This document shows positions 5,684-10,518 of a stretch of DNA of 10,518 nucleotides, one piece after another (within the stretch, counting starts at the first letter, position 1; every line of letters begins with the position of its first letter). The translations under genes were made by a program, and so were the position numbers. The DNA is from an uncultured Clostridia bacterium (GTDB lineage: Bacteria; Bacillota; Clostridia; Peptostreptococcales; Anaerovoracaceae). The stretch is taken from assembly GCA_938009115.1 (NCBI GenBank), contig CALLHZ010000108.1, positions 1 through 10,518 of the forward strand. The letters are read 5' to 3'. The notes under the pieces are model-generated. The model had not been told where the DNA came from. It worked only from the letters and a program-made list of their open reading frames with translations, and made no database searches.

Positions 5684-6728
5684 TATTCCAGACGGCCTGA
5701 TTTCCTTCCCGCAATACACGGATCAAGTCGATAAATACGCCATATCCTGTCTGGGCGGGCTCCAAGCCATACTGCACCAGCGTGAGACGACCCATCAGAT
5801 CCGTTGTCAATGAAACCACAGCGACCACATCGGGGCCTGCAAAGGCGTCGGTCTCCGGTATTTCTTCGGGACGGACCGTTCCGCGCACTTTTCCGTCCAC
5901 GATCGTTCCACGGCAGATCAGCTTGAGTTTGTTGCCCCGGGACACTGCAGCCATCACTTCTTCCTGGGTGACGTCGCCGATCCCCGTCCTGTCGATCTGG
6001 TCCGGCGTGATCCCGGCATCCATCAGCACATTCAAAAGCGAGGTGAGCTTGGCTGCAGCATCGTACCCGTCCACATCCATGCTGGGATCGGCCTCCATAA
6101 ATCCACCCTTCCGGCCGTTTTCGTAGATCTTGTCCTTGGGGATCCCCAGCTCCATCTGCTCGAGGATGTAGTTGGTCGTCGCGTTCAGGATGCCCTTGAC
6201 TTCCGATATCTTTGCGTATTCCAGACAGTAGTCCGCCATATTGAAGACCGGCATGCCTGCCATGACGGTGGTTTCATAAAAGAAGCAGACGCCCTTTTCC
6301 CTTGCCAGATCCCGCAGTTCCCTGTAGGCCCACGCAATGGGTCCCTTGTTGGCGCTGACCACGTGGCGGCCACGGTGCATAGCGCCCTTGATATGGTCGA
6401 TGGCCGGCTGGCCCGTCCATATATTCAGCGGTGTCAGTTCCAGCAGTACATCGTAGTCCGCCTTTTCCACCATGTCCATGGCAGACCATTCGCAATACCC
6501 CTCTGCGCTGCGGTCAAAATGCCCCTGTTCTTCCACCTGCCGGATAGCCCTGTCCAGATCGATGCCCCGAGGATCATTCAGCGTCCCGCGCGTCGCCGTC
6601 GAGATGGTCGTGACCTTTACATCATAGCCGGTTTTTCGGAGGATACCCTGACGGTTGTCGCAAAGGATCCGGGAGAAGGCCTTTCCGGCGACGCCGAAGC
6701 CCAGCATGGCAACTTTACATTCTTTCAT
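5679..6728 (-). CDS. Homoserine dehydrogenase-family oxidoreductase, lacking an ACT domain
   Basis: A 349-aa NAD(P)-dependent enzyme. The N-terminal nucleotide site is MLGFGVAGKAF (8-18). SANKGPIA (125-132), ETTVMAGMPVFN (152-163) and GILNATTNYIL (179-189) are family signatures. The catalytic-region residues E212, D223 and K227 (GFMEADPSMDVDGYDAAAKL, 209-228) match the E/D/K set of yeast homoserine dehydrogenase. Homoserine dehydrogenase interconverts aspartate semialdehyde and homoserine. The usual C-terminal ACT domain that gives threonine feedback is absent, and no threonine-pathway genes are nearby. It follows the PucR-type regulator by 45 bp and probably shares its transcript, opposite a cyclodeaminase/aminotransferase pair. 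That context suggests a specialised, perhaps catabolic, role. AAAGGAACAGG precedes the ATG. The fold is certain; the substrate is less so. Confidence 0.88.
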   Translation of the reverse strand: MKECKVAMLGFGVAGKAFSRILCDNRQGILRKTGYDVKVTTISTATRGTLNDPRGIDLDRAIRQVEEQGHFDRSAEGYCEWSAMDMVEKADYDVLLELTPLNIWTGQPAIDHIKGAMHRGRHVVSANKGPIAWAYRELRDLAREKGVCFFYETTVMAGMPVFNMADYCLEYAKISEVKGILNATTNYILEQMELGIPKDKIYENGRKGGFMEADPSMDVDGYDAAAKLTSLLNVLMDAGITPDQIDRTGIGDVTQEEVMAAVSRGNKLKLICRGTIVDGKVRGTVRPEEIPETDAFAGPDVVAVVSLTTDLMGRLTLVQYGLEPAQTGYGVFIDLIRVLREGNQAVWNK

Positions 6729-6773
6729 TTTCCTGTTCCTTTCTCTTTTACTGGACGAATTGTGTTACTTGGG

Positions 6774-7973
6774 CTAAAAGCCCGATGATTGTTCCGCGCC
6801 GAGTCCGATCCGCACCGCCAGAGCCACCTTTTCGAAATCACCCAACGAGAACAGATTGAGATCCAGGATGTTTCCCGCGGTATTGAGGCGATAGCGTATC
6901 GTATTCCTGTGCTGCCCCATCTGCTCCGCGGTCCGCTCCAGAATTCCGCCGGACTTTACAAATGTGATCACCGTGTTGAGTATCTCGCCGCTGCGGCCGG
7001 CATCATATTCCTTGATCGGCTCGATGTAGCGGCGGCTGTAACGGGCCATCGCCTTGCATCCGGCGAAAGGCAGGATCGCCTGATACGTGCCCAGGCGGTC
7101 GAAGCACCGGATATCCGCGGATTCTTCGTCAAAAGAAACAGCATGCAAGGATTCTCGGATAGCATCTCCCAATTCGTCCTTTGCGTGATGCATATCGGAA
7201 ACACCCACGTCAAAATTTTCAAACAGTTCCGGCCCCAGCGCCTTCGCGTAGGGCAGGAACAAGGCCGCCGGGTGCTCGCCGCCGCAGTGGTATGCCGAAT
7301 GGATGAGCATCAGCCCTCCTCCGTAAAAAAAGACGGCGTCTCCCGGTTCGATCAGACCTTCTCTGTAAAGCTTATTTTCTTCTTCGATCGCCCATTCCCT
7401 GGTAAGCCGGCCTTCTTTGGGCCGGAAGTAGGCGACGGCCAGATCGTCCTGCAGGGATGAATTGATCTCGTAAGTGAGACTCGTCAGCAGATTCCGGTCC
7501 GACTCATCCGCTTTCAACAAAGCGTTCACCTTCTGCTCCATGTGGTAAAAGGATTCATACTGTTCCATTTTTTTGTTGATCAGGAGGATGATGTCTTCAA
7601 AAAACGGATAGGAATCGTGGAGCACGAACAGCGGAAAATCCATATAGTCTGCATATTTGATCACGTTGGCGGCGATCGGCAGCCTAAAAATATTCTTGAT
7701 GATCAACCCGCTTCCGTTCTTGGCTACAAGCCGTTTGACTGCATCGTAGATCAGATTCGGATCATTCTTGGCATAGAGAAAAGTAGTAAGCGTAATAAAT
7801 CCGCCGCCGGTCCTGTAATTGTAATCCGAATATTTATTGGACACATCCCGGTCATATTCGTAATCCAGGATCCCGCAGTGCTTCACTTCCTTCTTTAAGC
7901 CGCCTTCACCTGCGATCAGCGTCATTTTACTGAGCTCCGGGAAATTATACACATCTTGAACATACAGTTTCAT
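6774..7973 (-). CDS. PucR-family transcriptional regulator
   Basis: A 399-aa DNA-binding regulator. The N-terminal ~130 residues (YVQDVYNFPELSKMTLIAG, then GFITLTTF and FPLFVLHD) match the purine-catabolism regulator-like (PucR) sensory domain. A GGDEF-like central region is suggested but not clear. The C-terminus has the PucR/CdaR helix-turn-helix at about 341-372 (GGILERTAEQMGQHRNTIRYRLN). Start ATG 7973 follows AAGGAG; a 6-residue longer in-frame start at 7991 would overlap this site. It is divergent from the cyclodeaminase/aminotransferase operon across 143 bp containing two copies of a dyad motif, and it leads into the homoserine dehydrogenase gene. PucR proteins usually activate nearby catabolic genes in response to a substrate, so the ligand is probably an amino acid or intermediate of this module. 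Confidence 0.9.
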   Translation of the reverse strand: MKLYVQDVYNFPELSKMTLIAGEGGLKKEVKHCGILDYEYDRDVSNKYSDYNYRTGGGFITLTTFLYAKNDPNLIYDAVKRLVAKNGSGLIIKNIFRLPIAANVIKYADYMDFPLFVLHDSYPFFEDIILLINKKMEQYESFYHMEQKVNALLKADESDRNLLTSLTYEINSSLQDDLAVAYFRPKEGRLTREWAIEEENKLYREGLIEPGDAVFFYGGGLMLIHSAYHCGGEHPAALFLPYAKALGPELFENFDVGVSDMHHAKDELGDAIRESLHAVSFDEESADIRCFDRLGTYQAILPFAGCKAMARYSRRYIEPIKEYDAGRSGEILNTVITFVKSGGILERTAEQMGQHRNTIRYRLNTAGNILDLNLFSLGDFEKVALAVRIGLGAEQSSGF

Positions 7974-8020
7974 TCTTTCTCCTTGGTGCATAGGACAATA
8001 TTTTAAAAATATTTTATATA

Positions 8021-8050
8021 ATATTACAACAAACAGATTTGTTCATACAA
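8021..8050 (-). promoter_or_regulatory. Tentative promoter of the PucR-type regulator
   Basis: Minus-strand TTGTAT (8045-8050), 18-nt spacer, TAATAT (8021-8026). The first dyad (8028-8043) lies in the spacer, which would permit autoregulation. The region is very AT-rich, so other -10 boxes are possible. Confidence 0.4.
8028..8043. promoter_or_regulatory. Dyad 1, candidate PucR operator
   Basis: AACAAACAGATTTGTT is a perfect 6-4-6 inverted repeat. It overlaps the first bases of the -35 box (8039-8044) of the cyclodeaminase promoter. The core ACAAACAG..ATTTGT recurs at 8079-8094. Confidence 0.55.
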
Positions 8051-8067
8051 AGATAAGACATTATAAT
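8039..8067 (+). promoter_or_regulatory. Promoter of the cyclodeaminase-aminotransferase operon
   Basis: TTGTTC (8039-8044), 17-nt spacer, perfect TATAAT (8062-8067). The expected start near 8074 leaves a leader of about 43 nt that contains the second dyad. Confidence 0.72.
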
Positions 8068-8078
8068 TATTATATCAG

Positions 8079-8094
8079 ACAAACAGCGATTTGT
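8079..8094. promoter_or_regulatory. Dyad 2, candidate PucR operator
   Basis: ACAAACAGCGATTTGT, an inverted repeat of 5 bp arms, shares ACAAACAG and ATTTGT with dyad 1 and differs by a 2-bp insertion. It lies just downstream of the predicted start site, about 51 bp centre to centre from dyad 1. Confidence 0.55.
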
Positions 8095-8116
8095 GTGTCA
8101 AAAAGGAGGAAAGCAT

Positions 8117-9130
8117 ATGGGTGTATTGATCCTCAACAGAGAAGAGGTCAAAAAGGTCATCGACATGCGGGAAGTGATCGACAGGGTCAGAAATGTCTAT
8201 CAGTTGAAATCCCAAGGAATGAGTGTTATATGGCCTCTCGTTAATCACGAATTCGAAGACCGGCACGCCGCCATGGATATCCGGTCGGGGTATATCAAGG
8301 GCGAAGAACTCCACGGGCTGAAAATGCTCAACAATTTCCCCAACAACAAAGAGAAGGGACTTCCGCCCTTCAACGGGATCATGATGGTCTACGATTCCAA
8401 TACAGGCATCCCCGTCGGCATCATGGACGCTTCGTACATTACCTGTGTCCGCACCGGCGCCGCCGGCGCACTGGGCGTCGACAGCCTGGCCAGAAAGAAC
8501 ACAAAAACTCTGATGCTTTTGGGCGCCGGCAAACAATCGGCATTCCAGATCGCCGCAACGCTCATTCTCCGGCCTTTGATCGACACCGTGTACATCGTAG
8601 ACCCGGTGAACCACCCTCAAGCCATGGAGCTTGCCGCAAACATCAAGAATATCCTGAAAAAAGACTTCGATGTGGAAGCAGACCACGTTACGTTCATTGC
8701 CGAAGAATCCACAGAGAAAGCCGTACGCGGCAGCGATGCCATCATCACCATCACACCGTCCAGAAAACCTCTCATCATGAAAGACTGGGTGCGCCCGGGA
8801 ACCCATTTCAGCTGCATCGGCTCAGACATGGAAACCAAGCAGGAAATCGAAAGCACGATCTTCGCCGGTGCCCGGATCTATGCCGATGACGTAGCCCAAT
8901 GCATCCGGGTCGGCGAAATGGAGATCCCGCTGATCCAGGGAGTCATCAAGAAGGAAGATATCGCCGGTGAGATCGGGGACCTGCTGTCGGGAAAGATCGC
9001 GGGCCGCCAGAACGATCAGGAAACCACCATTTTTGACGCGACAGGCCTGTATATCCTGGATCTGGTCGCCGCCAAGACAGCCATCACCAAAGCAAAAGAA
9101 GCGAACGTCGGTCTGGAAGCCGACATGTAA
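8117..9130 (+). CDS. Ornithine cyclodeaminase/mu-crystallin-family enzyme
   Basis: A 337-aa NAD-dependent enzyme of the family that holds ornithine cyclodeaminase, ketimine reductase and some alanine dehydrogenases. The start at ATG 8117 follows AAAGGAGG; an 8-residue upstream extension is rejected. Visible features are K69 (LHGLKM), R112 (CVRTGAAG, carboxylate binding), the dinucleotide motif GAGKQS at 136-141 with D162 after the second strand, which suggests NAD(H), and D237 in CIGSDMETKQE. K69, R112 and D237 correspond to catalytic residues of the Pseudomonas putida ornithine cyclodeaminase, so deamination of ornithine to proline is possible. Reduction of a cyclic ketimine made by the adjacent aminotransferase is equally possible. 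The aminotransferase follows 12 bp downstream in one operon divergent from a PucR regulator. Confidence 0.9.
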   Translation: MGVLILNREEVKKVIDMREVIDRVRNVYQLKSQGMSVIWPLVNHEFEDRHAAMDIRSGYIKGEELHGLKMLNNFPNNKEKGLPPFNGIMMVYDSNTGIPVGIMDASYITCVRTGAAGALGVDSLARKNTKTLMLLGAGKQSAFQIAATLILRPLIDTVYIVDPVNHPQAMELAANIKNILKKDFDVEADHVTFIAEESTEKAVRGSDAIITITPSRKPLIMKDWVRPGTHFSCIGSDMETKQEIESTIFAGARIYADDVAQCIRVGEMEIPLIQGVIKKEDIAGEIGDLLSGKIAGRQNDQETTIFDATGLYILDLVAAKTAITKAKEANVGLEADM

Positions 9131-9142
9131 CAGGAGGACACA

Positions 9143-10282
9143 ATGGAACTAAAAGATTTTTTGATCGAACAATGGCTCAACCCCATGGATTCCAAGGCAA
9201 AGCACAATTTGGGCTCCAGCTGCGTCAAAGCCATGACCATGGACGAGCTCTTTCGGATCACTGGCCAGGACGAGGAAGCATTTCTGAAGGAAATGAGTAC
9301 CATGAGCCTGCATTATCATCATGGCGACTCAACCGGATCGCCCCGGGTCAAAAAAGCCGTTTGCGGGATCTATCCAAAAGGCGATGTGAAGCCGGAGCAT
9401 GTGATGATGGTCCACGGCGGGACCGGCGCCAATGATATCGTCATCTGCGGTCTTTTAGAGAAGGGCGACAACATCGTCGTTGTCAAGCCCACTTACCAGC
9501 AGCAGTATGACATCCCCAAGTCCCTGGGCATGGAGACCCGCGAGCTTCTGCTGAAGGAAGAAGAAGACTACATCCTCAACATGAACGACCTGCGGAAAAT
9601 GGTGGACAAAAACACCAAACTGATCGCTCTGTCCAACCCCAATAATCCCACGGGGCAGACACTATACGAAAAGGAATTGTCCGAGCTGGTGGAGATCGCA
9701 AGGTCCGTGGATGCCTACATCCTGTGCGATGAGATCTACAGAGGCATGGATGAAACCTACATGCCTTCCATTATGGATTTCGGTTACGACAAGTGTATTT
9801 CCATCAGCAGCATGTCCAAAATGTTTTCCATGGCCGGCACCCGGATCGGCTGGATCGTCACAAAAGATGAATACGCCTACAGGAACTTCGAAAACCGCAG
9901 GTCCTACAACACGATCTGCTGCGGTATCATCGATGAGATCGTCGCTTCCGTAGCGCTGGAGAACTACGAAAAGGTCTGGGCCCGGGCCCGCGGCATCCTG
10001 GCTCCCAATAAAAAGATCGTTTACGACTGGATCAATGCGCACCCCCACCTCCATGTGCGGGGAGACGCCAAGGGCACGACGTGCCTGGTACGCTACGATT
10101 ACGACATCGAATCCACAGCGCTGGCTGTAGACGCCATGGAGACAGCACAGATCCTGTTCTGTCACGGCGCCTGCTTTGAAATGCCCGGTTACATCCGGAT
10201 CGGTTACGGCGCTTTCGGAGATCCGCAAAAATTGAAAGAAGCACTGGCAGCCCTGGGAGAATATCTGAAAAAATACGAATGA
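9143..10282 (+). CDS. PLP-dependent fold-type I aminotransferase
   Basis: A 379-aa class I/II aminotransferase. Landmarks in order are the cofactor loop HGGTGAND (91-98), the aromatic stacking segment PTYQQQYD (116-123), SNPNNPTG (164-171) with N168, D196 and Y199 in LCDEIYRG, the Schiff-base Lys226 in SSMSKMFSMAGTRIGW, and R352 (YIRIGYG) for the substrate carboxylate. All key residues are present, so it should be active in the cytosol. The N-terminus (MELKDFLIEQWLNPMDSKAKHNL) and the DSTGSP segment at 62-67 resemble the capreomycidine synthase/VioD-like branch more than aspartate aminotransferase, but that is a weak impression. It has AGGAGG before the ATG, is coupled to the cyclodeaminase-family gene by 12 bp, and is closed by a terminator. 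Together they could convert a diamino acid to a cyclic imino acid. Confidence 0.9.
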   Translation: MELKDFLIEQWLNPMDSKAKHNLGSSCVKAMTMDELFRITGQDEEAFLKEMSTMSLHYHHGDSTGSPRVKKAVCGIYPKGDVKPEHVMMVHGGTGANDIVICGLLEKGDNIVVVKPTYQQQYDIPKSLGMETRELLLKEEEDYILNMNDLRKMVDKNTKLIALSNPNNPTGQTLYEKELSELVEIARSVDAYILCDEIYRGMDETYMPSIMDFGYDKCISISSMSKMFSMAGTRIGWIVTKDEYAYRNFENRRSYNTICCGIIDEIVASVALENYEKVWARARGILAPNKKIVYDWINAHPHLHVRGDAKGTTCLVRYDYDIESTALAVDAMETAQILFCHGACFEMPGYIRIGYGAFGDPQKLKEALAALGEYLKKYE

Positions 10283-10318
10283 TCCGTTCCTGAGACCTTG
10301 CATGCACTAACCATTATG

Positions 10319-10352
10319 AGACCATGGCCGGTTTTCCTGGCCATGGTCTTTT
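10319..10352 (+). terminator. Intrinsic terminator of the cyclodeaminase-aminotransferase operon
   Basis: AGACCATGGCC (10319-10329) pairs perfectly with GGCCATGGTCT (10339-10349), the inner GG/CC adds to the stem, and TTTT follows. It stands between convergent genes 37 bp after the aminotransferase stop. Confidence 0.9.
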
Positions 10353-10356
10353 CATT

Positions 10357-10473
10357 CTACCGGAAATCTGCTTCTGTAATCACTTCATCCAGCCGGAAAT
10401 CCCTCCCGGGCTCTGCGGCAACGTGCTGTAACCGCTGTGCTTCAAAAGCAACACCGATGATCCTGGCCTTGCT
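10357..10473 (-). CDS. 5-formyltetrahydrofolate cyclo-ligase, C-terminal fragment
   Basis: Thirty-eight codons in one frame end at TAG (10357-10359). The readable end, ARIIGVAFEAQRLQH followed by AAEPGRDFRLDEVITEADFR, matches the C-terminal pattern of 5-formyl-THF cyclo-ligase (MTHFS), where a GLAFxxQ segment is followed by an acidic/Asp-rich loop and a conserved (V/I)(V/I)TE. The enzyme makes 5,10-methenyl-THF from 5-formyl-THF with ATP and supports one-carbon metabolism. The gene is cut at 10473, exactly where sequencing adapter begins, so the N-terminal four-fifths are missing for technical and not biological reasons. It converges on the aminotransferase gene across a terminator. It is too short for a certain call but the motif match is good. 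Confidence 0.68.
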   Translation of the reverse strand, partial: SKARIIGVAFEAQRLQHVAAEPGRDFRLDEVITEADFR

Positions 10474-10518
10474 AGATCGGAAGAGCGTCGTGTAGGGAAA
10501 GAGTGTAGATCTCGGTGG
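10474..10518. other. Illumina TruSeq adapter sequence (contaminant at contig end)
   Basis: The last 45 bases begin AGATCGGAAGAGCGTCGTGT and continue as the reverse complement of the TruSeq universal adapter to the window end. This is read-through adapter left in the assembly, not genome sequence. Any reading frame entering it from 10473 is an artefact. Confidence 0.97.

Noticed and set aside
8075..8806. 243-aa minus-strand frame opposite the cyclodeaminase gene
   Set aside because: It is antisense to a clear gene with all catalytic residues and has no family resemblance or ribosome site; a shadow of codon bias.
9662..10303. 213-aa minus-strand frame opposite the aminotransferase
   Set aside because: Antisense to the PLP-lysine and carboxylate-binding regions of a well-conserved enzyme; no domain of its own.
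10298..10495. 65-aa plus-strand frame at the right end
   Set aside because: It crosses the terminator and ends inside sequencing adapter, and it is antisense to the folate-enzyme fragment.
1..10518. CRISPR array, transposase, integrase, tRNA or rRNA
   Set aside because: No periodic repeats, no IS-type terminal repeats with a transposase frame, and no tRNA- or rRNA-like sequence was seen on either strand.

Overview
The window (10.5 kb, moderately GC-rich, strong AAAGGAGG-type ribosome binding sites, AT-rich intergenic promoters) looks like the end of a contig from an anaerobic Bacillota, most likely a Clostridia-class amino-acid fermenter. The main support is a peroxiredoxin whose peroxidatic residue is encoded by an in-frame UGA followed by a bacterial-type SECIS hairpin. 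Selenoprotein peroxiredoxins are known from clostridia such as Eubacterium (Peptoclostridium) acidaminophilum. The assignment to Clostridia is inference; no rRNA or marker phylogeny is present.

Left part (1-3570), all on the minus strand and probably one operon read right to left: type I glyceraldehyde-3-phosphate dehydrogenase (gap), an iron-containing YqhD/butanol-dehydrogenase-like alcohol dehydrogenase, a protein of the L-2-amino-thiazoline-4-carboxylate (ATC) hydrolase family, and the N-terminal part of an arginine deiminase/DDAH/amidinotransferase-superfamily enzyme that runs off the window. Gaps are 11-19 bp, each gene has a good Shine-Dalgarno, and a promoter (TTGTAA-17-TAAAAT) lies before gap. 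A long perfect hairpin separates this operon from the peroxiredoxin.

Middle part (3595-4946), a divergent oxidative-stress pair: the selenocysteine peroxiredoxin on minus and a cysteine-type glutathione peroxidase on plus. The intergenic space has a good minus-strand promoter whose spacer is filled by an 18-nt inverted repeat, a candidate redox-regulator operator.

Region 4922-5562 on minus holds a strong promoter (TTGACA-17-TAAATT with a TG extension), about 300 nt of hairpin-rich leader RNA ending in an intrinsic terminator, then a 76-aa acidic protein of unknown function and a second terminator shared convergently with gpx. The RNA may be a riboswitch-like attenuator or a stand-alone ncRNA; I cannot name its class with confidence.

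Right part (5661-10352), an amino-acid metabolism module around a PucR-family regulator. The regulator and an ACT-less homoserine dehydrogenase are on minus. Divergently on plus are an ornithine cyclodeaminase/mu-crystallin-family enzyme and a fold-type-I PLP aminotransferase, ending in a clear terminator. The regulator/cyclodeaminase intergenic region carries two copies of one dyad motif about 51 bp apart, likely operators.

The window ends with the C-terminal 38 codons of a 5-formyltetrahydrofolate cyclo-ligase on minus, cut exactly where 45 bases of Illumina TruSeq adapter begin (10474-10518). Those last 45 bases are not biological.
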